DNA of 64,000 nt from DASZBX01 sp035943635 (GCA_035943635.1 DASZBX010000038.1:1-64000), one strand, 5' to 3'; positions 34,001 to 55,930 are shown, counted from the first letter of the stretch. Notes: a model not told the origin generated them from the sequence alone. Program-made: numbers and translations.

Positions 34001-37000
34001 GGGCGCCATCTGCTTCAGCTCGGCCGCGGCCTGGCCGAGCTCCTCGAGCACCGGGTCCATCCGGGCCGAGTGGAACGCGTGGCTGACCCGCAGTTTGCGC
34101 ACCCGGCGGCCCTGATCGCGCCAGGTCTCGACGATCTCGTCGACCGCGGCCTCATCGCCGGAGACGACCACCGAACTCGGGCCGTTGACCGCCGCGATCG
34201 ACACACCCTCGCGGTACTCCAGCTCGGCGAGCATCTCGGCCTCGGTCGCCGCGATCGCGGCCATTGCGCCCCCCTCGGGCAGGGCCTGCATCAGCCGGGC
34301 CCTGGTACCGACCAGGCGGCAGGCGTCCTCGAGGGTCAGCACGCCGGCCGCGTGGGCCGCGGCGATCTCGCCGACCGAGTGCCCGGCCACCGCCTCCGGG
34401 ACCACCCCGGCCGCCGCGAGCACCGCGACCAGGGAGACCTCCACGGCGAACAGCCCGGCCTGGGCGAACCCGGTCTGGTCGGCCCGGGCGTCGGTGCCGT
34501 CGCCGAGGACGACCTCGCGGATGGGCAGGCCGACCTGTGGTTCCAGCAGGTCGCAGACCCGGTCGAAGGTCGCCGCGAACACCTCCGAGGCGGCGTACAG
34601 CTCGCGGCCCATACCGGCCCGCTGCGCGCCCTGGCCGGCGAAGACGAACCCGATCCGGGGCGGCCCGGCCGAGGCGACCGCGCTGACCACGGTGTTCGTG
34701 CTCTGACCGGCGGCCGCCGCGGCCAGGCCGGAGCGCAGTTCGGCGCGGTCGGCGCCGACGATCACGGCGCGGTGTTCGAACACTGACCGGGCGGTGGCCA
34801 GCGAATGGGCGACGTCGGCCGGGTCCAGATCCGGGCGGGCGTCGACGAAGGCGGCCAGCCGCTGCGCCTGGGCGGCCAGGGCGTCGGCGGTCCGGGCGGA
34901 CAGCAGCCAGGCCGGGGCCGCGGCCAGGGCGGCCGGCGTGGGCTCGGCCGCGGCCGGCGCGCCGGTGAGGTCGGGTTCGGGGGCTTCTTCGACGATGACG
35001 TGCGCGTTGGTGCCGCTGATGCCGAACGCCGAGACCCCGGCCCGGCGCGGGCGGCCACCGGCCGGCCACGACACCGGCTCGGACAGCAGCCGCAGGCCGG
35101 AGGCGGACCAGTCCACGTGCGGGGACGGTTCGAGTGAGTGCAGGGTCCGGGGCAGCTGCTCGTGCTGGAGGGCCAGGACCATCTTGATCACGCCCGCGAC
35201 GCCCGCGGCGGCCTGGGCGTGGCCGATGTTGGACTTGACCGAGCCGAGCCACAACGGCCGGTCCTCGGGCCGGTCCTGGCCGTAGGCGGCGGCCAGGGCC
35301 TGGGCCTCGATCGGGTCGCCCAGGACCGTGCCGGTGCCGTGCGCCTCCACGGCGTCCACGTCGGCGGCGGTCAGTCCGGCGTTCGCGAGCGCGGCCCGGA
35401 TCACCCGCTGCTGGGAGGGGCCGTTCGGGGCGGTCAGGCCGTTGGACGCGCCGTCCTGGTTGACCGCGCTGCCGCGGATCACGGCGAGCACCGGGTGCCC
35501 GTTGGCCCGGGCGTCGGAGAGGCGTTCGAGCACGATCATGCCCGCGCCCTCGGCCATGCCCATGCCGTCGGCGTCGGCCGAGAAGGACTTGCAGCGGCCG
35601 TTGCCGGCCAGGCCGCGCTGCTTGGAGAAGCCGACCAGTTCGGCCGGGGTGGCCATCACGGTCACGCCGCCGGCCAGCGCCAGGCCGCACTCGCCGGAGT
35701 GCAGTGCCTGCGCGGCCAGGTGCAGGGCGACCAGGGAGGAGGAGCAGGCCGTGTCCACGGTCAGCGACGGCCCCTCCAGGCCCAGGGTGTAGGAGATCCG
35801 GCCGGAGATCACGCTGCCGGCGTTGCCGGTGACCATGTGGCCTTCGAGCCCGGCCGAGCCCTCCGGAGCCAGTTGCAGCCCGGTGGCGTATCCGGACCCG
35901 TAGCCGCCGGCGAAGACGCCGGTGGCCGAGCCGCGCAGCGACCGCGGGTCGATCCCGGCCCGTTCCAGCGCCTCCCAGGAGGTTTCCAGCAGCAGGCGCT
36001 GCTGCGGGTCCATGGCCAGGGCCTCGCGGGGGCTGATCCCGAAGAATCCGGGGTCGAACTGCCCGGCCTCCGGCAGGAAACCGCCGGCCTGGACGTAGGC
36101 CGTGCCGGGGTGGTCGGGGTCGGGGTTGAACAGGTGGTCCAGGTCCCAGCCGCGGTTGAGCGGGATCCCGCTGATCCCGTCGCCGCCGGTGGCCAGCAGT
36201 TCCCAGAAGCTCTCCGGGCTGTCGACGCCGCCGGGGTAGCGTCCGGCCATGCCGACGATCGCGATCGGCTCGCCGTCCACCACCGCGCGGGCCTCGGCCG
36301 CCGGGGGCGCGGCCAGGCCGCCGAGCAGGTCGGTGCGCAGGTAGCCGGAGAGCACCAGCGGGGTCGGGTAGTCGAACAACAGTGTGGCCGGCAGCCGGAT
36401 CCCGGTGGCCGAGCTGAGCTGGTTGCGCAGTTCCACCGCGGTCAGCGAGTCGAAGCCGAGGTCGCTGAACGCGCGGGCGGCGTCGACCTCCTCGAAGGAG
36501 ACGTAGTTGAGCACGGCGGCGGCCTCGGCCCGGATCAGGTCGGTCAGCAGCCGGTCCTGCTCGGCCCGGGGCAGCCCGGACAAACGCTGGGCCAGTTCGC
36601 CCTCGGCCCGCGGGCCGGCGCCGGCCGGGCCGGTCTCGGCCGCCCGGGCCCGGGGCAGCCGGCCGATCTGCGGCAGGTCGCGCACGAACGGGACGGTGTG
36701 CAGGTCCGCCATCCCGGGGACGCCGGACATCTGCGACCAGTCCACGTCCATCACGGTCAGCGCGGTGTCGTCGGCGTCGATCGCCTCGGCCAGGGCCTGG
36801 ACGGCCAGGGCCGGGTCCATCAGCACTTCCCACTTGTTGCGGCTGAGCCGGGCGACGGTGGCCTCGCTGGCCTGGGCCACGCCGCCGCCGGCCCACGGGC
36901 CCCAGGCGACCGACAGCGCGGTCCGGCCGCGGCCGCGCCGGTGCTGGGCGAGCGCGTCCAGGTAGGCGTTGGCGGCCGCGTAGTTGCCCTGCCCGCCGCC

Positions 37001-40000
37001 GCCGAAGGTCGCCGCGGCCGAGGAGAAGAGCACGAACGCGTCCAGGTCCAGGTCCGCGGTCAGCTCGTCCAGAAGAGTGGCGCTGGTGGCCTTCGCGGCC
37101 AGCACCGCGGCCAGCCGGGGCTGGTCCAGGCGGTCCAGGACGCCGTTGTCGACGACTCCGGCGGTGTGCATCACGCTCGACAACCGCGGGCCGGTGGCCT
37201 CGATCCAGCGCAGCAGCCCGGTCAGGTCCGCACGGCGGCTGACGTCGCCCGCGACCACGGCCACGCTCGTGCCGCCCGCGGCCACCTCGGCGGCCAGGGC
37301 GGCCGCTCCGGCTGCGGCGGCGCCGGACCGGCTGGTCAGCACGACCCGTTCGGCGGCGCGGGTGGTGAGCCAGCGGGCCACGTGGCCGCCGATCGCGCCG
37401 GTGCCGCCGGTGATCAGGACGCTGCCGGCCGGGCGCCAGCGCGGGCCGGCGTCCTGGGTCAGCGGTGCCTGCACGAGCCGACGCCCGAGGATCCCGCCGG
37501 ACCGCACGGCGGTCTGGTCCTCGCCGAGCTTCCCGGTCAGCACCGCGCACAGGCGATCCGCGGCGCGCTCGTCGAGCGTGTCGGGCAGGTCGATCAGGCC
37601 GCCCCAGCGGTCCCGGTGCTCCAGGCCGGCGACCCGGCCCAGGGCCCAGATCTGGCCCTGGACCGGCGCGGTCAGCACGTCCGCAGGGGCCGCGGCGACG
37701 GCGCCCTGGCTCAGGATCCACAGCGGGGCAGGGATTCCGGCGTCGCCGAGACCTTGGACCAGGGCGAGGGTTCCGGCCGCGCCGACGGCTACGTCAGGGA
37801 ACTGCGAATGTGGGGCCTCGTCCAGGGCCAGCAGCGAGACCACGCCGGCGACCTGGGTCGGCGCCGACAGGGCCGCGGCGACCGCCGCGCGGTCGGTCTC
37901 GGCGACGGTGACCGCGGTGACCTGGGCGCCGTGGCCGGCGAGGATCTGCCGGAACTGCTCGGCGAGCTGTGCCTGCGCGGTTCCGGCGACCAGCAGCCAG
38001 GTGCCGCAGAGCCGTCCGGGGGCGGGATCGGCCAGCGGCGTCCAGGAGACCCGGTAGCGCCACGACCCGGTGGCGAACCGCTCCCGTTCGCGCTTGCGCC
38101 AGGTGGTCAGCGCGGGCAGGACCTCGTCCAGCGGCTGCTCGTCGACGGCCAGCAGACCGCAGAGCCCGGACAGGTCGGCGTTCTCGACCGCGGCCCAGAA
38201 CCGGGCCTCGGTCTCGCTCTGCGCCTCGCCGGCCGGCGGCGCGGCCTCGGCCGGGGCCGGGGTCAGCCAGTACTGCTGGCGCACGAAGGCGTAGGTCGGC
38301 AGCTCGACCACGGCCGCGGCCGGGAGCGCCGCGGTCCAGTCGACCGCCAGGCCGCGCACGTGTGCCCGGGCCAGGACGGTCAGGAAACGGCGCGCGCCGG
38401 CGTCCTCGCGGTCGAGCGTGCCGAGGACCAGCGGGCCGTCGGATAGCCCGGCCTCGTCGAGGGTCTCCTCGATCGCGGCGGTCAGCACCGCGTGCGGGGA
38501 CACCTCGAGGTAGGTGCGGTACCCGGCCTGGGCCAGGGAGAGCACGGCCTCCTGAAAGCGAACCCGTTCCCTGACATTCGAATACCAGTAGCCGGCGTCG
38601 AGATCCGCGCCGTCCACGCGCTGGCCGGTCACGGTCGAGAACAGCGGGACCCGGCCGGCCTGCGGCGTGATCCCGGCCAGGTCTCGGGCCAGGTCCTCAG
38701 CCAGTTCTTCGACGCGGGCGGAGTGGGCGACGAAGTCCATCTGCGGGATCCGCCAGCGCATGACCCGCTGGGCGGAGAGCACCCGCTCGAACTCGGCCAG
38801 CGCGTCCAGGTCGCCGGAGACGACGGTCGTCGCCGGGCCGTTGACCGCCGCCACGGACAATCGGTCGTTCCACTCCCCGTGCGCCGCCAGGATCTGCTCG
38901 ACCGAGGCGACCGGCATCACCACCGAGATCATCCCGGCCGACGCGGCCAGCCGGGACAGCCCGCGGCTGCGCACCGCGACCACCCGCGCGGCGTCGTCGA
39001 GCGAGAGGATCCCGGCCACGCACGCGGCCGCGATCTCGCCCTGGCTGTGCCCGGCGACCGCGTCCGGGCGGATTCCGGCGACCTCCCACATCGCGGCCAG
39101 CGAGACCATCACGGCCCACAGGACCGGCTGGACGACGTCGGCCCGTTCCAGGCCCGGCGCGCCGTCCCGGCCGAGCAGGACGTCTTCCAGGACCCAGTCC
39201 ACGTGCGGGGCGAGCGCCTGCGCGCACTGCTCCAGGCGGGCGGCGAACACCGGGGACGCGGTCAGCATCTCCCGGCCCATGCCGGCCCACTGCGTGCCCT
39301 GGCCGGGGAAGACGAACACCTTCTTGCCCAGCCGGCCCGCGACGCCGGACACCGCGCCGGGGTTGCGTTCCCCGGTGACCAGGGCGTCCAGGCCGGCCAC
39401 CAGGGCGTCGCGGTCCGCGCCGACGGCCGCGGCCCGGTATTCGAACGCTGACCGGGTCGTCGCCAGGGACCAGGCGACCTCGGCAGGGTCCTGATCTGGG
39501 TGGCGCTCGGCGTGCGCGGCCAGGCGGCGGGTCTGGGTGGTCAGGCCGGTCTCCGAGCGGCTGGACACCAGCCACACCGCCGGGCCGTCGGACAGCAGAG
39601 CCGGGGCCGGCTCGGCGATCTCGGCCGCGGCGACCGGCTCAGCATTCTCATCTACGGGCTCTGCGTCCTGGTCGGCCTCGCCCGGGAGTTCGGCCGGCGG
39701 GGCCTCGGACAGGATGACGTGCACGTTGGTGCCGCTCATGCCGAACCCGGACACCCCGGCCCGGCGCGGCCGCTCCCCCGGCGCCCACGGCACGGCCTCG
39801 GTCAGGAGTTTGACATGCCCGGTGGTCCAGTCGATGTGCGGCGAGGGCTGGTCGGCGTGCAGGGTGCGCGGCAGCAGGCCGTTCTGCAGCGCCAGCACCA
39901 TCTTGATCACCCCGGCCATGCCCGCGGCCTGCTGCGGGTGGCCGAGGTTGGCCTTGATCGAGCCGAGCAGCAGCGGCCGGTCCTCGGGCCGTTCCTGCCC

Positions 40001-41077
40001 GTAGGTGGCCAGCAGCGCCTCGGCTTCGATCGGGTCGCCCAGGGAGGTGCCGGTGCCGTGCGCCTCGACCGCGTCGATGTCGGCCGGCGACAGCCGGGCG
40101 GCGGCCAGCGCGGCCCGGATCACCCGCTGCTGGGCCGGGCCGTTCGGGGCGGTCAGGCCGTTGGACGCGCCGTCCTGGTTCATCGCGCTGCCGCGGACCA
40201 CGGCCAGGATCCGGTGCCCGTTGCGCCGGGCGTCGGACAGCCGTTCGACCACGATGATCCCGGAGCCCTCGGCCACGCCCATGCCGTCCGCGCCGTCGCC
40301 GAACGCCTTGCACCGGCCGTCCGGGGCCAGGCCGAGCTGGGCGCTGAAGTCGGTGAACATCACCGGGGTGGAGGCGACGAACACGCCGCCGACCAGGGCC
40401 AGCGAGCACTCCTGGGCGCGCAGGGCGCGGCAGGCCAGGTGCAGGGAGACCAGCGCGGACGAGCAGGCCGTGTCGACCGTGACCGCGGGGCCCTCCAGGC
40501 CGAGGGTGTAGGCGATCCGGCCGGAGAGCACACTGCTGGCCGTGCCGGTGACCAGGTGCCCTTCCAGTTCGGTCTGCCCGCCGAAACCCCAGCCGTAGCC
40601 GGAGGAGGAGGCTCCGGCGAACACGCCGGTGGCCGAGCCGCGCAGGGCCAGCGGGTCGATCCCGGCCCGTTCCAGCGCCTCCCAGGCGACCTCCAGCAGC
40701 AGCCGCTGCTGCGGGTCCATCGCGACCGCCTCGCGCGGGCTGATCCCGAAGAACCCGGGGTCGAACTCCCCGGCGCCCTGCACGAAACCGCCGGCCCGCA
40801 CGTGCGAGGTCCCCTCGGCGCCGGGCCCGTGGCCGAACAGCTCCTCGAGGTCCCAGCCGCGGTCCTGCGGGAAGGCGCTGATCGCGTCCACGCCGCCGGC
40901 CAGCAGGTCCCACAGGTCCTGCGGGCTGCGCACCCCGCCCGGGAACCGGCAGCCCATGCCGACGATCGCGACCGGCTCGTCCGCGGCCGCCTCGATCTCG
41001 TTCAGCCGCTGCCGGGTCTCGTGCAGATTGGCCGTCACCTTCCGGAGGAAGTAGCGCAGCTTGTCGTCGTCGCTCAC
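22067..41077 (-). CDS. Type I modular PKS, local modules 4-7 (four KS-AT-KR-ACP modules)
   Basis: Second gene of the operon, 6336 aa and the largest in the window. I place the start at GTG 41077 because GAGG sits 8 nt upstream and the protein then opens with the same docking coiled coil as its siblings (SDDDKLRYFLRKV...). The ATG at 41116 overlaps the previous gene's end and has no ribosome binding site. Modules begin near residues 34, 1602, 3171 and 4722. AT4 has GHSQGE with FVAH at 782-785, matching neither the malonyl nor the methylmalonyl motif. AT5 is malonyl (GHSVGE, HAFH), AT6 methylmalonyl (YASH) and AT7 malonyl (HAFH). All four KRs keep catalytic Ser and Tyr: KR4 (VDN, GNYAA) and KR5 (VDD, GNYAA) look B-type, while KR6 and KR7 are A-type (Trp in TWGS). 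The C-terminus is a helical docking domain of about 80 residues. There is no DH, ER, loading module or thioesterase. Confidence 0.97.
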   Translation of the reverse strand: MSDDDKLRYFLRKVTANLHETRQRLNEIEAAADEPVAIVGMGCRFPGGVRSPQDLWDLLAGGVDAISAFPQDRGWDLEELFGHGPGAEGTSHVRAGGFVQGAGEFDPGFFGISPREAVAMDPQQRLLLEVAWEALERAGIDPLALRGSATGVFAGASSSGYGWGFGGQTELEGHLVTGTASSVLSGRIAYTLGLEGPAVTVDTACSSALVSLHLACRALRAQECSLALVGGVFVASTPVMFTDFSAQLGLAPDGRCKAFGDGADGMGVAEGSGIIVVERLSDARRNGHRILAVVRGSAMNQDGASNGLTAPNGPAQQRVIRAALAAARLSPADIDAVEAHGTGTSLGDPIEAEALLATYGQERPEDRPLLLGSIKANLGHPQQAAGMAGVIKMVLALQNGLLPRTLHADQPSPHIDWTTGHVKLLTEAVPWAPGERPRRAGVSGFGMSGTNVHVILSEAPPAELPGEADQDAEPVDENAEPVAAAEIAEPAPALLSDGPAVWLVSSRSETGLTTQTRRLAAHAERHPDQDPAEVAWSLATTRSAFEYRAAAVGADRDALVAGLDALVTGERNPGAVSGVAGRLGKKVFVFPGQGTQWAGMGREMLTASPVFAARLEQCAQALAPHVDWVLEDVLLGRDGAPGLERADVVQPVLWAVMVSLAAMWEVAGIRPDAVAGHSQGEIAAACVAGILSLDDAARVVAVRSRGLSRLAASAGMISVVMPVASVEQILAAHGEWNDRLSVAAVNGPATTVVSGDLDALAEFERVLSAQRVMRWRIPQMDFVAHSARVEELAEDLARDLAGITPQAGRVPLFSTVTGQRVDGADLDAGYWYSNVRERVRFQEAVLSLAQAGYRTYLEVSPHAVLTAAIEETLDEAGLSDGPLVLGTLDREDAGARRFLTVLARAHVRGLAVDWTAALPAAAVVELPTYAFVRQQYWLTPAPAEAAPPAGEAQSETEARFWAAVENADLSGLCGLLAVDEQPLDEVLPALTTWRKRERERFATGSWRYRVSWTPLADPAPGRLCGTWLLVAGTAQAQLAEQFRQILAGHGAQVTAVTVAETDRAAVAAALSAPTQVAGVVSLLALDEAPHSQFPDVAVGAAGTLALVQGLGDAGIPAPLWILSQGAVAAAPADVLTAPVQGQIWALGRVAGLEHRDRWGGLIDLPDTLDERAADRLCAVLTGKLGEDQTAVRSGGILGRRLVQAPLTQDAGPRWRPAGSVLITGGTGAIGGHVARWLTTRAAERVVLTSRSGAAAAGAAALAAEVAAGGTSVAVVAGDVSRRADLTGLLRWIEATGPRLSSVMHTAGVVDNGVLDRLDQPRLAAVLAAKATSATLLDELTADLDLDAFVLFSSAAATFGGGGQGNYAAANAYLDALAQHRRGRGRTALSVAWGPWAGGGVAQASEATVARLSRNKWEVLMDPALAVQALAEAIDADDTALTVMDVDWSQMSGVPGMADLHTVPFVRDLPQIGRLPRARAAETGPAGAGPRAEGELAQRLSGLPRAEQDRLLTDLIRAEAAAVLNYVSFEEVDAARAFSDLGFDSLTAVELRNQLSSATGIRLPATLLFDYPTPLVLSGYLRTDLLGGLAAPPAAEARAVVDGEPIAIVGMAGRYPGGVDSPESFWELLATGGDGISGIPLNRGWDLDHLFNPDPDHPGTAYVQAGGFLPEAGQFDPGFFGISPREALAMDPQQRLLLETSWEALERAGIDPRSLRGSATGVFAGGYGSGYATGLQLAPEGSAGLEGHMVTGNAGSVISGRISYTLGLEGPSLTVDTACSSSLVALHLAAQALHSGECGLALAGGVTVMATPAELVGFSKQRGLAGNGRCKSFSADADGMGMAEGAGMIVLERLSDARANGHPVLAVIRGSAVNQDGASNGLTAPNGPSQQRVIRAALANAGLTAADVDAVEAHGTGTVLGDPIEAQALAAAYGQDRPEDRPLWLGSVKSNIGHAQAAAGVAGVIKMVLALQHEQLPRTLHSLEPSPHVDWSASGLRLLSEPVSWPAGGRPRRAGVSAFGISGTNAHVIVEEAPEPDLTGAPAAAEPTPAALAAAPAWLLSARTADALAAQAQRLAAFVDARPDLDPADVAHSLATARSVFEHRAVIVGADRAELRSGLAAAAAGQSTNTVVSAVASAGPPRIGFVFAGQGAQRAGMGRELYAASEVFAATFDRVCDLLEPQVGLPIREVVLGDGTDARADQTGFAQAGLFAVEVSLVAVLAAAGVVPEAVAGHSVGEIAAAHAAGVLTLEDACRLVGTRARLMQALPEGGAMAAIAATEAEMLAELEYREGVSIAAVNGPSSVVVSGDEAAVDEIVETWRDQGRRVRKLRVSHAFHSARMDPVLEELGQAAAELKQMAPALTWVGALTGEVIAVPQADYWGRQARQAVRYADAVSTLAGRGISVFVEIGPDATLSGMGLAVLAAAAAEGDSARSGRVSAGFIPLLRGQTPAPESLLTALARAHVQGVGVDWSAVLPAGRLVELPTYAFQHQYFWPGGPQLMRPGAAPVGAGAGSAAEARFWAAVERGDLAALAEALDVDDPDRLSALLPGLAAWRRRERDESATAHWRYRTTWAAVNDPAQTRLSGTWLVVTRNPAEDELALECIQALTDRGAQAQLVELGIDSPDRATIAARIRAALTAAEDATGDVPTDGGVLSLLALDEAPLPGLEAVPAGVAATLGLVQALGDIGLTTPLWVLTQGAVAAAPIDPVTAPIQAQAWGLGQVAALEHPDRWGGLIDLPPVWGARTGARLAAVLAGCGEDQVAIRDAGMLGRRLVRAAPAVTPAAGARWSPRGTALVTGGTGAIGARVAHWLAERGAERIVLSSRSGAHAAGAGKLAADLAEAGSTAVVLAADVADRADIAGLLRTIAADGPQLRTVIHTAGVVDDGVLDRLDAARFAAVLAAKAGGAAALDDLTAGLDLDAFVLFSSSAGTFGGGGQGNYAAANAFLDALAQNRRGRGLPAVSLAWGPWAGGGMAQAGEAVRQRLDRGLLQAMAPDLALKVLGQALDDAGSTGVLTVMNVDWAQAVARMGSLRQVPFVRDLPEVRALPAGDAAAETAVDSDLGRRLAALDRAAQEQLLTDLVRTEAAAVLGHASASAIDADRAFSDVGFDSLTAVELRNRLTGRSGLSLSATLVFDYPTPRALAEHLRAELLGHGAGPGRERGPAAVDGDPIAIVAMACRFPGGADTPERFWDLLAGRTDAVSAFPTDRGWDLANLFDADPGRAGTSSTRAGGFLSGAGEFDPGFFGINPREALAMDPQQRILLETSWEALERAGIDPRSLRGSDTGVFAGSGFSGYGVGATDSGLEGYQLTGMAASVISGRVSYSLGLEGPAVTVDTACSSSLVALHLAAQALRSGECSLALAGGVTVMAVPTGFSEFSRQQGLASDGRCKAFGAGADGTGWAEGAGMLLLERLSDAQRNGHTVLAVMRGSAVNQDGASNGLTAPNGPSQQRVIRAALASAQLSPADIDAVEAHGTGTTLGDPIEAQALLATYGQNRDADRPLWLGSVKSNIGHTQSAAGVAGVMKMVLALQNCLLPPTLHADEPSPHIDWSAGQVRLLTQPVPWPADGRPRRAGVSSFGMSGTNAHLILEQAPTAAATTDIEDEYQGDASPVVAGVPAWLVSGRTREALRAQAARLAEHLAAADPDPLDVGWALATTRSTFEHRAVVLGADRDELLARLSALAAGESSPGVASGVAGPVSPVVFVFPGQGSQWVGMGRDLAAASPVFAARLAECARALSQYVDWSLDEVLAGAPDAPSLDRVDVVQPALWAVMVSLAAVWQAAGVRPAAVVGHSQGEIAAAVVAGILSLDDAAKVVALRSRSLTALSGQGGMLSIGEPVHVITERIDAWTGRVAVAAVNGPEATVVSGDVAALTEIAAECERAGVRTRLLPVDYASHGPQVEQLRREILAVLDGISPQPAAIPLISALTGELLTGQDAGPDYWYASLRGTVQFSRAVEALHEDGHTVFVEVSPHPVLAAAISATLDRRPQPEDEESTDPDTAPVVVGTLRRDDGGAERILLSLAELHVQGVPVDWRAVLTPGRPVNLPTYAFARERFWVEGMLGSPAGARVGDPAEDRFWAAVDDGDVAGLAETLALEGQRLEEVLPALASWRRRERGRTLTADWRYRITWAPLADPRPAALAGTWLVLTGSAAADTAAEYVRALTEHGADAVLAEIAQTDRDDVATRLREIIGTQTVTGVLSLLALDETPLPENPVISTGLAATVGLIQALGDLGIPAPLWALTRGAAGPDPAPTSLAQAQVWGLGRVAGLEHPDRWGGLVDVPGTLDAQAADRLCAVLGSATGGEDQIAIRSTGLLARRLVRAPQPETPAQNAWTPRDSVLITGGTGAIGGRLARWASARGAERIVLSSRSGPATSGVAALAADLALAGTSVSVLAADVAVRADVAGLVGWIGATGPELRAVFHAAGVGGGGPLAELSMAGLGASLAAKVGGAAHLDALTADLDAFVTFSSGATTWGSSHLGGYAAANAYLDALIQARRARGQAGTSVAWGLWGGGGMAEGRAGETMQRMGLRELDPQLAIDALGQALDHEEGLVTVADIDWAAFAPVFTVHRPSPLLADLPEARRALTDPAPTPTGRDQAPAGTELAERLTGLTRAEQTRTLTDLVRTEAAVVLGHSSPQALAAGRAFKDLGFDSLTAVDLRNRLTNATGLSLPATLVFDYPTSAALAGFLRSRLLGDRDEAAAAASATATATDEPIAIVGIGCRFPGGVRTPEDFWQLLAAGADVVADLPTDRGWDMAAIHDAAEPGQLPRGGFVYDASLFDPGFFGISPREALTMDPQQRMLLETSWEALERAGIDPELLRGSATGVFVGASWSGYGLDRRQEAGGDKGHLLTGTSSSVLSGRMSYVLGLEGPAVSVDTACSSSLVALHLAGQALRSGECTLALAGGAFVAATPVMFTGFNAQLGLAKDGRCKAFGAGADGMGMAEGAGVLVLERLSDARRNGHPVLAVVRGSAVNQDGASNGLTAPNGPSQQRVIRAALANARLSADEVDAVEAHGTGTTLGDPIEAQALLATYGRQRPEDRPLWLGSVKSNIGHTQAAAGMAAVIKMVLALQNQQLPRTLHVDEPSPHIDWKSGEVRLLSEAVAWPSGARPRRAGVSAFGMSGTNVHTILEEAPAAADGDGDGDFPSQAPAATPAVLADAQPLWLLSGRTPGSLAAQAQRLSTHLAARPDLDPVDVGWSLATARSTFENRAVITGTTPDELLAGLAAVASGESAANVLGGAVPGGQPRVGFLFAGQGSQRAGMGRGLYAASPAFASAFDEACELLEAELGLPIRDVVLSEDETDPRADQTVFAQTGLFAIEVGLVAMLAAAGIVPDAVAGHSVGEIAAAHAAGVLTLADACRLVAVRGRLMQALPEGGAMAAIEASEAEILATLDESGDLSIAAVNGPTSVVVSGDEAAVEAIVELWRGLGRRVRRLRVSHAFHSARMTPMLADLGATAAGLDHAVPAVTWVGALTGETITDPDPDYWVLQARQAVRFADAVSTLSGKGLSVFLEIGPDGTLSAMGSAALDAIDPAEGAGDPAFIPLQRPDTPARAAVLTALSRAHVQGVGVDWAAVLPTGRRIDLPTYAFEHERFWVRSEQPTPAAGTGNGAETLEQQRFWAAIEGGDVRALAETLSVADQEQLDGVMPLLTTWRRREREDSATAAWKYAISWTPLADPAPAALAGTWLVIADTHAAQADEYIRTLTDHGAETLLARIDPDDVDRTAVAARIGQALDGAPAVTGIVSLLALEPDTLAQYPLVAVGTARTLGLVQALGDLGLAAPLWVLTRGAVATGPGEALTTPTQAQIWGLGRVVGLEHPDRWGGLIDLPQTLDARTAARLCAILAHTGPDGEDQVAIRGSGILGRRLVRHTPAATRAERWTPRGTVLVTGGSGALGGRSARWAAGRGAHRIVLTSRSGANAAGAPALAAELAAAGSTVELLAGDIGARADVAALLRRIAATGPELSAVIHAAGAPEAVPVEQADLAGIAAVMDAKVGGAQWLDQLTTGLDLDAFIVFSSISSTWGSGHQPGYAAGNAFLDALVDGRRARGLTGTSVAWGPWSGGGMADSDGAVSALQSRGLRFLDGELGIGALAAVVDGGGGVVTVADVDWSRFAEVFTLRRPSPLLGDLPEVRAARTAAAEPDAASPGADALAAQLAGRSRAEQDRILVNLVRTEAAAVLGYASIESVGAGRAFKDLGFDSLTAVELRNRLTVATGRRLPATVIFDYPTSAVLAAHLRAAIYQDEDTAPPVFTGLDDLESLLAAIPADSGIRSQVTVRLQTVLSKWISAEDGPRQNEAAGKLRAATADEVIDFIDRELGVS
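36836..36921 (-). repeat. 86-bp stretch identical to 46653-46738 (KR4 versus KR2)
   Basis: Reading base by base, 36836-36921 in module 4 and 46653-46738 in module 2 are identical. The segment encodes the end of the KR around WGPWAGGGVAQASEATVARLS. The two copies are 9.8 kb apart and belong to the two modules that also share the FVAH-type AT. This points to recent duplication or gene conversion. Confidence 0.85.
38400..39330 (-). other. Acyltransferase of module 4 with FVAH selectivity motif
   Basis: Second AT of the unusual type: GHSQGE plus FVAH at residues 782-785 (codons 38723-38734), in the context WRIPQMD-FVAH-SARVE. The catalytic serine is present. It probably uses the same extender as module 2, since the two ATs are close relatives. 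Confidence 0.75.
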
Positions 41078-41085
41078 CGGCGGAA

Positions 41086-41089
41086 CCTC
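41086..41089 (-). promoter_or_regulatory. Ribosome binding site fixing the GTG start of the module 4-7 gene
   Basis: GAGG on the minus strand, 8 nt before GTG 41077. The in-frame ATG at 41116 has only the end of the previous gene upstream, so this site decides the start. Confidence 0.7.
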
Positions 41090-41117
41090 ACGTCTTTCCG
41101 GGACTGTTTCGACCATG

Positions 41118-55577
<14,460 letters not shown>

Positions 55578-55854
55578 TCAGTCGCCATTCCCTGATCGCT
55601 CGACGTGAGCTTTCTGATGACCCCGCGGGGAGCGGTCGGCGTGGCTCGACGCCGCTGGAACAGATATCCGAAAAGGCTTGCCGGGCGATTCCCGCCCTTG
55701 TTTTCCGAGAAGTCTTCCCGGCCTGCCGGTCAATGAATATTCAATGCCATCACGGAGCAGACGACCGAACGCGGTTCACGGTCAGCAGGATGCTAACCGA
55801 GCGGGCAGAACACACACAACCTGCCCTGCGGAACCGCCGCCCGAAAATGCGCCC

Positions 55855-55882
55855 GTTCAACTGGGGAATTACTCAGTTGAAC
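55855..55882. promoter_or_regulatory. Inverted repeat 1, candidate operator of the PKS operon
   Basis: Perfect 9-bp arms GTTCAACTG (55855-55863) and CAGTTGAAC (55874-55882) are separated by 10 nt. The centre, CTGGGGAATTACTCAG at 55861-55876, matches 14 of 16 positions of the consensus I recall for PAS-LuxR regulators such as PimM (CTVGGGAWWTCCCBAG). The binding protein is not encoded in this window. Confidence 0.65.
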
Positions 55883-55930
55883 AAAGCCGGCCGGGTTCTG
55901 CGGGGCGAATTCACGGCCCGGCGGGCGCGG

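Noticed and set aside
41078..41116. Upstream ATG 41116 as start of the module 4-7 gene
   Set aside because: It has no ribosome binding site and would overlap the end region of the previous gene. GTG 41077 has GAGG at good spacing and aligns with the starts of the sibling proteins.
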